Assembly: GCA_016744655.1 (NCBI GenBank)
Contig: JADGDY010000006.1
Location: forward strand, 20,413 to 84,412
Direction: 5' to 3'
DNA from: Bacteroidales bacterium
GTDB taxonomy: Bacteria > Bacteroidota > Bacteroidia > Bacteroidales > UBA12170
DNA length: 64,000 nucleotides
This document shows, piece after piece, positions 9,079 to 18,707 of this stretch. How positions within the stretch are numbered: position 1 is the stretch's first letter; every line of letters begins with the position of its first letter. The notes beneath the pieces were generated by a model, which was given only the letters and a program-made list of their open reading frames with translations, searched no databases and had not been told where the DNA came from. A program made the translations under genes and the position numbers.

Positions 9079-10473
9079 ATGTTTATATTAATGGTGATTA
9101 TTTTTGTTCTAGGATATGCAGCAATTGCACTAGAGCATCCCTTAAAAATTGATAAGGCAGCTTCTGCTTTATTAATTGGAGTTTTAACATGGACCGTATA
9201 TGTTCTCAATGGACATACCATTCTAAGTTTAGGCTATAATACTAGCTGGAATGATTTAATTGCTGGTTCTCATGGAGCAAATCACGACACATTTCATTTC
9301 ATCAAGCATGAATTGGAACATCATTTAGTTGAGATTGCAGAAATCTTATTCTTCCTTTTAGGAGCAATGACTATTGTTGAAGTTGTTGACCGTCATGGAG
9401 GATTCAGAATCATTACTGACAAAATCAAGACTTTAAACAAAGTCAAGTTATTATGGATCTTCTCTATCCTTACTTTCTTCATGTCTGCTGCTCTTGATAA
9501 CTTAACTACAACTATTGTAATGTTAGCATTGATTAGAAAAATCATGGCTAATAAAGAAGACAAGTGGTTCTTTGCTTCAATGGTAGTATTAGCATCTAAT
9601 GCTGGTGGTGCATGGTCTCCAATTGGTGATGTAACAACTATTATGCTTTGGATTGGTGAGCAAATTACTGCTCAAAGAATTATTATCGATACTATTGTAC
9701 CTTCATTTGTAACTATGGTAGTTCCTGTAATCATTATGAGCTTCTTTATGAAAGGTGATGTTGAACCTGCACAGATTTCTGAACACGATGAAGATAATGG
9801 TGAATCAATTTCTAGTGGTCAGAGAAATTTCATCTTTGGTTTAGGTGTGGCTTCTTTATTATTTGTTCCTGTTTTTAAAACGGTGACACACCTTCCTCCT
9901 TACATGGGAATGTTATTAGGATTAGGAAATATGTGGTTAGCTACAGAGATTATTTTGAAAAATAAATCGGCTGCCTTCAAAAAGAAATATAATGTAATAG
10001 GAATTATCAAGCATGTTGATGTAGCTACTGTATTCTTCTTTATGGGAATTCTAACAGCTGTTGCTTCATTACAATCGGCTGGGCATTTAGCTATTATGGC
10101 TGGTTTCTTAGATACCAATCTACATAACATATATGCAATTAATATAGCTATTGGTGTACTTTCTGCTATTGTAGATAATGTACCTTTAGTAGCAGGTTCT
10201 ATGGGGATGTATGAGATATTCACACCAGAAATGGTTAGAGCTGCCGCCGACCAAGCTTATGCTGCTGAATTCATGCAAGATGGTAACTTCTGGAAGTTCT
10301 TAGCATTCTGTGCTGGAACAGGTGGATCAATATTAATCATTGGTTCCGCTGCTGGTGTTGCTGCTATGGGAATTGAAAAAATTGACTTTATCTGGTATTT
10401 CAAGAAAATTAGTCTTCTTGCATTAATCGGATATTTATCGGGTGCTTTCACCTATTGGTTAATGTTCGCATAA
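9079..10473 (+). CDS. nhaD: NhaD-type sodium/proton antiporter
   Basis: The 464-residue membrane protein has about 11-12 hydrophobic segments and belongs to the ArsB/NhaD permease superfamily. Two antiparallel signature loops are present: SAALDNLTTTIVM in the first half and SAIVDNVPLVAG in the second, each with a buried Asp-Asn pair, plus GAWSPIGDVTTIMLW, which is typical of NhaD. NhaD exports Na+ or Li+ in exchange for protons, and its presence fits life in salty or alkaline water. The gene is monocistronic, with a promoter box before it and a terminator after it. Confidence 0.93.
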   Translation: MFILMVIIFVLGYAAIALEHPLKIDKAASALLIGVLTWTVYVLNGHTILSLGYNTSWNDLIAGSHGANHDTFHFIKHELEHHLVEIAEILFFLLGAMTIVEVVDRHGGFRIITDKIKTLNKVKLLWIFSILTFFMSAALDNLTTTIVMLALIRKIMANKEDKWFFASMVVLASNAGGAWSPIGDVTTIMLWIGEQITAQRIIIDTIVPSFVTMVVPVIIMSFFMKGDVEPAQISEHDEDNGESISSGQRNFIFGLGVASLLFVPVFKTVTHLPPYMGMLLGLGNMWLATEIILKNKSAAFKKKYNVIGIIKHVDVATVFFFMGILTAVASLQSAGHLAIMAGFLDTNLHNIYAINIAIGVLSAIVDNVPLVAGSMGMYEIFTPEMVRAAADQAYAAEFMQDGNFWKFLAFCAGTGGSILIIGSAAGVAAMGIEKIDFIWYFKKISLLALIGYLSGAFTYWLMFA

Positions 10474-10494
10474 TAAAATCAATATATATTATTG

Positions 10495-10525
10495 AGGCTC
10501 TCTTTTTTAAAGGGAGCCTTTTTTG
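10495..10525 (+). terminator. Rho-independent terminator after nhaD
   Basis: AGGCTCTCTTT (10495-10505) pairs with AAAGGGAGCCT (10509-10519) and is followed by a T-run. It may also serve minus-strand transcription from the comM-like gene. Confidence 0.8.
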
Positions 10526-10678
10526 TACTTCAAACTAAAAGTTAACTGTTAATGGTATTACTTTAGATTGAATACTATTCCTAGCTCCGATTCTCCAACC
10601 TATGAAACAAAATCGATGAGTTAAAAAAGAGAGAACAGATTTAAATATCGGTTATTAGCTTTTCACTATTACCTAAAA

Positions 10679-12217
10679 TCAAGAACCCCAATTATCTCTA
10701 TCCAAGCTACGATAATTAATAGCTTCAGCCAAATGGTCATTCTGAATAATTTCTGAGGATTCTAGATCAGCGATGGTTCTGGCTACTTTTAAGATCCTGT
10801 CGTAGGCTCTGGCAGAAAGGCTTAGTCGTTCCATGGCGTTTTTTAGTAAATCTCGTCCTCCCTCGTCCAACTTACAATAAACTTGTAATTGCTTACTCGA
10901 CATTTGAGCATTGGCATGTACTTTAGCATCCTCATTAAATCTAACTTGTTGAACTTCTCTAGCTTTTATTACCCTTTCTCTAACTAGATGACTTTTCTCA
11001 CCCTGCTCCACACTATTCATTTCTCTAAAAGGAACGGGAACTACTTCCACATGAATATCGATTCTATCCAATAAAGGTCCTGAGATTTTATTCAAGTATT
11101 TCTGCACAATTCCTGGCGCACAAACACAATCTTTGTCAGGGTGGTTATAAAAGCCGCAAGGGCATGGATTCATAGCCGCAATCAGCATGAAGTTTGCAGG
11201 ATATTCAACGCTAATTTTTGCTCTGGAAATGGTCACAACTCTATCTTCCATGGGTTGCCGCATGACTTCTAAGACGGTTCTCTTAAATTCTGGGAGTTCA
11301 TCAAGGAATAATACTCCATTTTGCGCCAATGAAATTTCCCCTGGCTGTGGATAAGTTCCTCCGCCTACTAGTCCTGCATCCGAAATGGTATGATGGGGCG
11401 CTCTAAATGGGCGAATGGAAACCAAAGCATCTGTTCTTCTCAATTTACCTGTTACCGAATGAATTTTTGTAGTTTCTAGTGCTTCATGCAAACTTAGAGG
11501 TGGTAATATGCTTGGCATCCTCTTGGCCAACATGGTTTTTCCTGCTCCTGGAGGACCAATGAAAATAACATTATGGCCACCGGCTGCCGCTATTTCTAAT
11601 GCCCTTTTAATGTTTACTTGTCCTTTTACGTCCTCAAAGTCGAATTCGTAATCGTTGAGACTGGCATAAAACTCTTTTCTGGTATCAAGAATTTCTTTTT
11701 CTATACTGGGTTTGCCATCAAAAAAATCTATAACTTCTTTAATATTTTCTGCTCCATAAACATCTATATTATTTACAATGGCAGCTTCTTTTGCATTTTG
11801 CTTAGGTAAAATGAATCCTTTGAAACCCTCCTCTCGAGCTTGTATGGCTATTGATAAGGCACCTTTTATTGGTTGTAAGCTCCCGTCTAATGAAAGTTCA
11901 CCCATAATGATAAACTTGTCTATATCTTTTGATTGCATTTGCTCTGAGGCGGCTAAGATACCTGCGGCTATTGTTAAGTCATAGGCAGAGCCTTCTTTAC
12001 GGATATCAGCTGGAGCCATATTAATCACAATCTTTTTTCCGGGCAAACGATATCCAATGTGTTTTAGTGCAGATTCTATTCTTTGATGGCTTTCTTTAAC
12101 TGCACTGTCAGGCAGTCCAACTAAATAAAAATTGACACCTTGATCTACATTTACTTCTACTGTGATGGTAATGGCATTGACTCCAATCAGAGTGCTACCA
12201 AAGGTTTTAATGAGCAT
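10679..12217 (-). CDS. comM: YifB/ComM-like magnesium-chelatase-family AAA+ ATPase
   Basis: The frame is open to 12268, but homologs begin at MLIKTFGS, so I place the start at 12217 (512 residues). An N-terminal Lon-like S5 domain (GLPDSAVKESHQRIESAL, IMGELSLDG) is followed by the AAA+ module with Walker A GPPGAGKTML, the PFRAPHHTISDAGLVGGG signature and Walker B LFLDELPEF, then the C-terminal Mg-chelatase domain. ComM helicases promote branch migration during natural transformation, but this family is also widespread in non-competent bacteria. It is transcribed toward nhaD. Confidence 0.9.
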   Translation of the reverse strand: MLIKTFGSTLIGVNAITITVEVNVDQGVNFYLVGLPDSAVKESHQRIESALKHIGYRLPGKKIVINMAPADIRKEGSAYDLTIAAGILAASEQMQSKDIDKFIIMGELSLDGSLQPIKGALSIAIQAREEGFKGFILPKQNAKEAAIVNNIDVYGAENIKEVIDFFDGKPSIEKEILDTRKEFYASLNDYEFDFEDVKGQVNIKRALEIAAAGGHNVIFIGPPGAGKTMLAKRMPSILPPLSLHEALETTKIHSVTGKLRRTDALVSIRPFRAPHHTISDAGLVGGGTYPQPGEISLAQNGVLFLDELPEFKRTVLEVMRQPMEDRVVTISRAKISVEYPANFMLIAAMNPCPCGFYNHPDKDCVCAPGIVQKYLNKISGPLLDRIDIHVEVVPVPFREMNSVEQGEKSHLVRERVIKAREVQQVRFNEDAKVHANAQMSSKQLQVYCKLDEGGRDLLKNAMERLSLSARAYDRILKVARTIADLESSEIIQNDHLAEAINYRSLDRDNWGS

Positions 12218-12337
12218 AATAGTGAGAATTTGGGATGCTAAGTGGCTAAGGTACAAAATTTCATGCAATAATAATTGATGAAACGATAAGAAGTAAGAAA
12301 AATGACAGGAGGCTTTTAGTAGGTTTTTTGGAGAGTA

Positions 12338-13396
12338 CTAGTAAAGAAAAAACAGTTTCATCCAGTTTCTTTTCTTTATGGGAAATCGATATCCAACAAA
12401 TAGCTTTAAATAGGTATATGAAGTTGTGGTAAATTTATCTGCTAATAAATCACTGGCATAAATATCCGCTACTCCAAAAACTCCACCATAAAACTTATTT
12501 CCATTATAGCCAGCAGATATTCTACTATAAATAGAACCTCCAAAACTATTTGAAAAATGAATTTCTGACTCATCATGCAACAATACATCACCGTAACTAT
12601 ATAATAAACCTGGAATGAGGGCCGCATGTATATAGAATTTCTTTTTAATACTGAAGGTGTACATATATCCTGCATTCATTCCTATTTTCAGATATTCAGC
12701 AGAATTAATATTCAAATATGAATTTTGCAAGCTATCAACCTGAATAATAGGAGTCGGAGAGTATATTCCTTCCATATTTGCTAAAATTCCAATAACTGGG
12801 GAGCCAGCACTTTTTTTCTGACGAGCACTTGGCCTCAACGCTGCTTTATTTGAAAATTTCTTATGATTGAAAGTATAATATACACTTAAATTAAAGGTTC
12901 TATTTTGCAAATTCTTTAAATATGGATAATACTTCTCATTTAAAAACCAATCAGGATATAATCCCTCCACATTCTCATGGGTAAAGCCTCGTGTTGCTCT
13001 ATAATAGGCATTGGCTCTGAACATTCTACCAGAGATTCCTAATTTAATTGCAAAGCTTTCAGAATCTCCCTTTGCTTCATTATTCATTTCGAGACCAGGA
13101 ATTGCATAAGTGATTTCCAAAGCTAGCCACTCATAATCTAATCCAATTCCATAACGCATGGGCGTGTTTGAAACAAATCGGTAGCGGTATTCTGTTTCTG
13201 TGTTAACTAAATCAATACCTGTTTGCTGACTAACTCCAATGATAGCTAAATGGAGTTCATCACTTATATCATCAATATAATTGGTATCATATTTTAGTGG
13301 TTTGGTTTTAAAACTGGTATCAATATCAAAAGCCCATAAACCCTCGCTAAAGAGTATAAGAAATACCAAAAATATGTGTTTGCAATTAAGATGCAT
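12338..13396 (-). CDS. DUF4421-like outer-membrane beta-barrel protein
   Basis: A signal peptide (MHLNCKHIFLVFLILFSEGLWA) precedes about 330 residues dominated by alternating strands with aromatic ends, for example YGIGLDYEWLALEITYAIPG and RANAYYRATRGF, and a final strand ending KKRNWMKLFFLY. This pattern and the DYEWLAL segment fit DUF4421 proteins of Bacteroidota, which are predicted porin-like barrels of unknown function. I see no enzymatic motif. It stands alone, with 165 bases without recognisable signals on its upstream side. Confidence 0.65.
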   Translation of the reverse strand: MHLNCKHIFLVFLILFSEGLWAFDIDTSFKTKPLKYDTNYIDDISDELHLAIIGVSQQTGIDLVNTETEYRYRFVSNTPMRYGIGLDYEWLALEITYAIPGLEMNNEAKGDSESFAIKLGISGRMFRANAYYRATRGFTHENVEGLYPDWFLNEKYYPYLKNLQNRTFNLSVYYTFNHKKFSNKAALRPSARQKKSAGSPVIGILANMEGIYSPTPIIQVDSLQNSYLNINSAEYLKIGMNAGYMYTFSIKKKFYIHAALIPGLLYSYGDVLLHDESEIHFSNSFGGSIYSRISAGYNGNKFYGGVFGVADIYASDLLADKFTTTSYTYLKLFVGYRFPIKKRNWMKLFFLY

Positions 13397-13561
13397 TATT
13401 GAACAACTATAAAATTTAGGCTTTAGTATTTAAATGGTATAATTCTGCGAAATTACTTTTATAAACGTAATTTATAGAAGATATTAGGATATTTTAACCA
13501 ATATTTTGAGGCTCGCTTTTAGTTGGATAGTAGTATGGTTTGAAATATTCACGCTACTCTT

Positions 13562-15634
13562 TTAAACAAATTTACTTAAAGTTTCTAAAAGTTGATCTTG
13601 TTTAAATGGTTTACTGATGAAATCATTCATTCCCGCTTCTATACTTCTATCCATATCTACTTTCATGGCATTAGCTGTCATACTGATTATTGGAATAGCT
13701 TTGAGAGTTTTTTCATTTTCGTATTCTCTGATTATACGAGTGGCTTCTAGGCCATCCATTTCGGGCATTTGCATATCCATTAAGATCACATGGTACTTGT
13801 TTTGCTCAAATTTCTGGACTGCTTGTAAACCATTCTCAGCTATATCGACCTGATGTCCTAATTTCTCCAGAACTGTAATAGCAACCTTCTGATTTATCAA
13901 ATTATCCTCCGCTAATAAAATTTTTAGAGGAGGGATTTTATATTTATTCTGCTTAGTTTTTTTCTCTTTCTGCTCCACTAGTTCTTCACTAAACAACACA
14001 TGCATTAAAGTACGCTTGAGTTGGTCGAGTCTAATGGGTTTATAAAGATAAGCCTGGAATCCTGCCGTTTGAAACTCCTTTTTTAAACTAAGTTGAGTCA
14101 TAGAAGAGAGTAGTATCATTACAGCATTCTTCGTCTTAGGATTGTTTCTCACCATTTTTGAAAATCCGAAACCATCAATATCAGGCATCATATAATCTGA
14201 TAGCACAAAATCATAGGGTTGATGGTTATCATAAGACTCCTCAAGAAATTTAAAGGCCTCGTAGGCGGAATATGCTGAATCGCTCTTACAGCCCCAAAAA
14301 CCTAAATACTTCTCTAAGATTTTCACATTAGTTGCATTGTCATCGAGGATGAGCGCTTTTAAACCAGCTAATTCTATTTCTGGTTCTTCGTAGGTTTTGT
14401 TCATGTCCATCTTTAGTTTTGCGGTAAAGCTAAAAATAGAACCTTCCCCCATTTCACTTTCAACAGCAACATCACCCTTCATTTGATTGGCAAGTCTTTT
14501 TGCAATAATTAATCCTAAACCAGTTCCACCAAACTTTCGAGTGGTAGAAGCATCAACTTGACTAAAGGGTTTGAAGAGTTTCTTCATTCCTTCTTTGGAT
14601 ATTCCTACGCCTGTATCTTGAATTTTAAACAGAATCTCAACCTCATCGTATACAATTTCGGTAATCTCTGCAGAAATCAACACTTCTCCACCCTCAGGTG
14701 TAAACTTGATCGCATTATTAGCAAAATTGATCATAATCTGTTTCAATCGTACAGGGTCTCCTAGCAACTGGTGTTTGACATCAATTTGGGTATAGGTAAT
14801 TAATTCTATCTTTTTCTGTTCTGCTTTAAACACTAGTAGATCTGCAATTTCACTAACTACTTCATCAATAATTATTGGGGTTTGCTCTAGTTCTATCTTG
14901 CCAGCCTCAATTTTAGAAAAATCTAGGATGTCGTTGATAATACTCAAGAGATTATTCGCTGAAGTATTGATCACATCAAGATATTCTATTTGCTCTTTAT
15001 CGAGTTTGGTTTGTTTTAGAATTTCTGTCATTCCCATGATTCCATTCATGGGAGTTCTAATCTCATGACTCATATTGGCTAGGAAAGCACTTTTTGTTTT
15101 ATTGGCCAAAATGGCCTTCTCTTTGGCCTCCACCAAGTCGTTCATCAGTTTTTTACGCTCTGTGATATCAGTGATAAAAGTGAGAACTTTAGGTTCACCA
15201 TCCTCTCCAGTTATTAAAGTGGTATCAGCCAAAACAAAGCGCTCCTCTTTATCTTTCGACATCAATTGCCAATCTCTTCTGATGTCGTTTTTTCCTCTAT
15301 ATAAATCGAAATAATCTTTTTGTATTTGTTCCATTTGGCTTTTATGGAAAATGCTCCAAATATCTTGTCCTTTTAAATCGAATAAGGAACAGTTCATCAG
15401 CTCACAGAAAGCTGGATTTACATATTCAAATACAGCATTTTCATCAGACACAGACATTCCAATAGGCGTATTTTCAATGATATTCCGAATACGCTTTTCA
15501 CTTTCTTTTAGTTTACCGGCAGAGGTTTTATATAGTTTTTCAATATTTTTCCACTGCTTCATGGCCTGTTTTAGAAAGGTATTTTCTTTCTCCAAGCTTT
15601 TTAATCTCTTTTGAAATTCGTCTGATGTTTCCAT
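13562..15634 (-). CDS. Cytoplasmic PAS hybrid histidine kinase with two receiver domains
   Basis: The 690-residue protein has no membrane segment. Order: coiled coil (1-48), PAS/PAC (about 48-160, ending [11 protein letters not shown]), HisKA with phospho-accepting His190 in [11 protein letters not shown], HATPase (N-box [12 protein letters not shown] about 305-318, G1 DTGVGIS, G2 GGTGLGLII), receiver 1 with Asp480 in [13 protein letters not shown], and receiver 2 with Asp620 in [11 protein letters not shown]. There is no HPt or DNA-binding output. The ODP-type gene ends four bases upstream of its start, so the diiron protein is the obvious candidate signal source or partner. Confidence 0.9.
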   Translation of the reverse strand: METSDEFQKRLKSLEKENTFLKQAMKQWKNIEKLYKTSAGKLKESEKRIRNIIENTPIGMSVSDENAVFEYVNPAFCELMNCSLFDLKGQDIWSIFHKSQMEQIQKDYFDLYRGKNDIRRDWQLMSKDKEERFVLADTTLITGEDGEPKVLTFITDITERKKLMNDLVEAKEKAILANKTKSAFLANMSHEIRTPMNGIMGMTEILKQTKLDKEQIEYLDVINTSANNLLSIINDILDFSKIEAGKIELEQTPIIIDEVVSEIADLLVFKAEQKKIELITYTQIDVKHQLLGDPVRLKQIMINFANNAIKFTPEGGEVLISAEITEIVYDEVEILFKIQDTGVGISKEGMKKLFKPFSQVDASTTRKFGGTGLGLIIAKRLANQMKGDVAVESEMGEGSIFSFTAKLKMDMNKTYEEPEIELAGLKALILDDNATNVKILEKYLGFWGCKSDSAYSAYEAFKFLEESYDNHQPYDFVLSDYMMPDIDGFGFSKMVRNNPKTKNAVMILLSSMTQLSLKKEFQTAGFQAYLYKPIRLDQLKRTLMHVLFSEELVEQKEKKTKQNKYKIPPLKILLAEDNLINQKVAITVLEKLGHQVDIAENGLQAVQKFEQNKYHVILMDMQMPEMDGLEATRIIREYENEKTLKAIPIISMTANAMKVDMDRSIEAGMNDFISKPFKQDQLLETLSKFV

Positions 15635-15638
15635 AATT

Positions 15639-16442
15639 CTAATGACTTAGTTCAGGATAAACGATGTCTAATCCACATCTTAAATCTTCAAGATATTTAA
15701 TGGCTTCCACCACAAACTCTTTTGGTATGATACTTCCATGTTGAGGTAAAATGCATCCTATTTTTAGGTCTTGAATTTTCAAGGCAAATCCTTTTGCTGC
15801 AATATTTGAAGCCATATAATCTAGATGAAAGAGGTCTAATTTCATGGTATGCTCATCAAAATCATCTACCACCAATTTCCAATTGATGTCTAATGCTGCC
15901 CAAATATCTCCGCTCAACATAAAATTGCTTTCCTTATCTAGGGTAGTAAAAGCCCCAGGGAAATGAAGAAATGGTGCTTCAATAAATTCTAGAACATTTC
16001 CATTGGAAAAGCGGTATTTAAAATCATTATCCTCGCCAATGCTATAGAAATCATAGTCTTCCACACCATAATGAGGCAATAATACTTGTGTTCTATCGGA
16101 GGAGATGATTTTTAGTTCTGGCTTTAAAGCCAACCAGTCGATCATAGAACCTGCCACATCTGGATCTTGGTGACAAAGTACAATTCCTTTTAATTGTTCT
16201 AATGGAATGACTTCCTCAACTCGTTTTCTCACAAAGTCGAAATAGGCTCTACTTCCTGGATCGAATAATATGGCTTCTTCTCCACTTACAATTAAATAAG
16301 TATTGCACCTGAAAGCAGTATCCTCAGGAATTCCAAGCCAATAAATGGTATGATGTGCATCATTATAAAAAACAGGGCAGGGCTTGCTAGTGAGTTGGTC
16401 TATAGGGATGTTTAGGTCACCTAAATTTATTTGGTTTTTCAT
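15639..16442 (-). CDS. ODP-type diiron metallo-beta-lactamase-fold protein (putative O2/NO sensor)
   Basis: The 267-residue protein is the metallo-beta-lactamase half of a flavodiiron protein without the flavodoxin domain. Likely metal ligands are His91, Asp93 and Asp95 in [10 protein letters not shown], His160 in FLHFPG, Asp179 in SGDIW and His235 in PQHGS. The usual HxExDH motif is replaced by HxDxD with valine at the next position, a pattern I associate with oxygen-binding diiron proteins (ODP) that work in signalling rather than as reductases. It is co-transcribed with a cytoplasmic hybrid kinase four bases downstream. Enzymatic O2 or NO reduction is the alternative role. Confidence 0.78.
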   Translation of the reverse strand: MKNQINLGDLNIPIDQLTSKPCPVFYNDAHHTIYWLGIPEDTAFRCNTYLIVSGEEAILFDPGSRAYFDFVRKRVEEVIPLEQLKGIVLCHQDPDVAGSMIDWLALKPELKIISSDRTQVLLPHYGVEDYDFYSIGEDNDFKYRFSNGNVLEFIEAPFLHFPGAFTTLDKESNFMLSGDIWAALDINWKLVVDDFDEHTMKLDLFHLDYMASNIAAKGFALKIQDLKIGCILPQHGSIIPKEFVVEAIKYLEDLRCGLDIVYPELSH

Positions 16443-16652
16443 AATTCAAAAGATTGTTCACTATCAAATATAGTGAAAAACTTCCTAAACTGCAAGAGGA
16501 AACAAAAATCATCAAATTGTTAAGGTCTGGCTATTTTTTATTTTGATGTGCCGCAGTTAATTTGCAGCATACCGTTTGGATTATTGCTCTTTTTATAGAG
16601 GTGAGTTCGCAAGGTCCGTGACAAAACATCAAATATTATGTGTCTTTAAAAA
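16443..16652. other. Intergenic DNA upstream of the ODP gene, possible degenerate repeat
   Basis: No gene is seen. TTTTGATGTGC near 16547 and TTTTTATAGAGGTGAG near 16590 resemble TTTTGATGCGC and TTTTTATAGAGGTAAG of the 53634-54000 repeat in the same order. A shortened, inverted copy of that repeat may therefore lie here beside the intact copy that follows. The evidence is weak. Confidence 0.3.
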
Positions 16653-17002
16653 CATATTTATTTCATACCTTTTTTGAATTGACATTATGACGTCGCTTTA
16701 CTTCCAGCTTCTTTTTAACACTAATCTGGCGACTTTATTTTCCTCATTATATATCTGTTTTTATAGATATTGCGGTGCTCTGCACCTTAAAATTGAAGCA
16801 ATAAAGAATAATTATTATAAGGGTCAGAGATCGGAACGATGCTGCACCAATGCGTCTGCACCCGCTTACCTCTATAAAAAAATCAAAAAAAGAAAAATAA
16901 GCTACAGAGTAGCGGAACTACAAAAAGGCTATTTATCGTTTTTTTGGCTACCACAATAGAGAAAAAAACCACATTGCTTAGCGCATCAAAATAGGATTTA
17001 GC
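16653..17002 (+). repeat. ~350-bp dispersed hairpin-rich repeat, copy A
   Basis: This segment aligns along its whole length with the reverse complement of 53634-54000. It holds three short stem-loops with 3-base loops: GGTGC-TCT-GCACC (16774-16786), ATCG-GAA-CGAT (16830-16840) and GCTAC-AGA-GTAGC (16901-16913), and the direct repeat CTGCACC. The right boundary is AAAATAGGATTTAGC in both copies. A 90-codon open frame crosses this copy (16687-16959), but a 13-base length difference in copy B breaks it, so the element looks non-coding. It sits between two minus-strand genes. Confidence 0.75.
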
Positions 17003-17041
17003 TCTACCTCAACAGTCATAAATAATGACTTTCTAGTAGTA

Positions 17042-17548
17042 TCAAACACCATTTACAATAACTACTGAGTTCTCCTTCGTGGTTAGGTTAATTGTGATAG
17101 TCCAATAACAATTTCCACCATCATTTACTACAAAAAGTTTGTTTCTCCAATCGAAGGGCTCCCAAACGGTTTTTTCATCAACTTCTATTGGTGTTTGGAG
17201 GATTCTACAAAACGCATTAATTCTAACTATTTTATGATTATTATCATCAAAGTAGAAAACGTATTGTCTGTAGTAATCTTTGATTTGTAATAATATTGGT
17301 TCTTTTAAAAAATTAAATTCCCCATTTTTAATTGTTTTCTTAAGAATGTTTTCAGTATCATTGAAGTCATCCATTGTGGGTTGGAATAGTCTGTAATTAT
17401 TGCTACTTAACCATTTTTTGGTTACTTCATCTGAGATAACAGCAACTTTATCATCATCTAATTCTTCAATACATGAATTATTGTTACAATTCTCAGACAA
17501 CAAACAAGATGTAAGAAATATTATTAAAATAAATGCAAGCTTTTTCAT
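17042..17548 (-). CDS. Hypothetical lipoprotein
   Basis: The 168-residue protein starts MKKLAFILIIFLTSCLLSE, a lipoprotein signal with the lipobox ending TSC. The mature part is acidic at first, contains several cysteines and aromatic-rich strands, and ends LTTKENSVVIVNGV. I recognise no family. It lies 19 bases downstream of the REC-histidine kinase stop and is read in the same direction, so it may belong to that operon, but nothing in the sequence shows a shared job. Confidence 0.6.
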   Translation of the reverse strand: MKKLAFILIIFLTSCLLSENCNNNSCIEELDDDKVAVISDEVTKKWLSSNNYRLFQPTMDDFNDTENILKKTIKNGEFNFLKEPILLQIKDYYRQYVFYFDDNNHKIVRINAFCRILQTPIEVDEKTVWEPFDWRNKLFVVNDGGNCYWTITINLTTKENSVVIVNGV

Positions 17549-17567
17549 TTCTTAAACTGTGAGAAAA

Positions 17568-18701
17568 CTACTTACACAATCTAAAACGAGTGGTGAATGT
17601 AAAGCAAGAACCTTCACCCTTTTTACTTTCCAGTTTTATATCTCCACCCATAATTTGACTTAACCTTTTGGAAATACTTAAACCAAGACCACTACCACCA
17701 AATCTTCTGGTAATGGTTTGATTGCTTTGGGAGAATGGTCTAAAAATGTCTTTTTGCTCATCTGGACTCATCCCTATTCCATTGTCACACACTTCGGTAT
17801 TGATGATTAAATGATTCTCGCTATGGCTATCTATTTTCACAGTTAGTTTCACTTCGCCATCTTTCGTAAACTTATTGGCGTTCCCCAATAGGTTATATAA
17901 AATTTGCTTGTAACGCGTGATGTCTCCAGATAATAATGTTGGAATATCCTCCTCAATTTTTAAAACAAATCTATTATTATTGGTAGTGTTTTGTATTTCG
18001 TAGGATTTAATCATCAATTCCAGATCTTTCTTCAAATTGAAATGAGATCTATCTAATTCAATCTGGCCCATCTCAATTTTAGAATAATCCACTAAGTCAT
18101 TCAATAAACGCGACATATGATCAGTAGAAGAGGTAAGAATATTAAGATAGGTAAGTAATTCAGGATCTTTAATATCATCTCTCATTAAATCAGCAATACT
18201 TGATATCACGCCTAAAGGGTTTCTAATTTCATGGCTTACTGTTCCAACTGCTAAAATCTTATCTTCAAGTGCTTTTAGTGATTTTGCTTTTTCAAGCTCA
18301 AGGTCTCTACGTGCTTGTTCAATCTCAAGGAAAATAAGTACCTTAGATTGTAAGATTTCCATGTTAAGGGGTTTGGTCATATAATCCACCCCACCTTTTC
18401 TATAACCCTTAAAAATACTGAACTCATCGAAATAAACTCCACTAATGAAAATGATTGGTGTTTTGCTATTTCTATAACCACTCTGGATAATTTCTGCCAA
18501 TTGATATCCGTCCATTTCTGGCATTTGAACATCGAAGATCAGTAGTGCATAATTCTTACTATTGATCCAATATATAGCTTCTTTAGCTTTGGTAGTAGTA
18601 TCAATAGTTGCATCTAAATGCCTTAATGCTGCGGCAGTGGTTACTAAGTTTTGCCTGTCATCATCAACTATTAATACACATGGTTTTTCACTGAGTTCCA
18701 T
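17568..18701 (-). CDS. REC-histidine kinase (receiver at N-terminus)
   Basis: The 377-residue soluble protein begins with a receiver domain (phospho-acceptor Asp57 in IFDVQMPEMDGYQ, conserved lysine in MTKP near 110), then a helical linker, then HisKA with His157 in VSHEIRNPLG, and an HATPase domain (GNANKFTKDGEV, DNGIGMS, GGSGLGLSISK). This reversed arrangement is typical of kinases that sit in the middle of a phosphorelay and are themselves controlled by another kinase. No partner is adjacent apart from the hybrid kinase 2 kb away. It starts seven bases after the DUF4136 gene stop, probably in one transcript. Confidence 0.88.
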   Translation of the reverse strand: MELSEKPCVLIVDDDRQNLVTTAAALRHLDATIDTTTKAKEAIYWINSKNYALLIFDVQMPEMDGYQLAEIIQSGYRNSKTPIIFISGVYFDEFSIFKGYRKGGVDYMTKPLNMEILQSKVLIFLEIEQARRDLELEKAKSLKALEDKILAVGTVSHEIRNPLGVISSIADLMRDDIKDPELLTYLNILTSSTDHMSRLLNDLVDYSKIEMGQIELDRSHFNLKKDLELMIKSYEIQNTTNNNRFVLKIEEDIPTLLSGDITRYKQILYNLLGNANKFTKDGEVKLTVKIDSHSENHLIINTEVCDNGIGMSPDEQKDIFRPFSQSNQTITRRFGGSGLGLSISKRLSQIMGGDIKLESKKGEGSCFTFTTRFRLCK

Positions 18702-18707
18702 TTGGGT

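Noticed and set aside
16687..16959. 90-codon open frame on the plus strand
   Set aside because: It lies inside the dispersed repeat copy A, and a 13-base insertion in copy B destroys the frame. No domain or start signal supports it.
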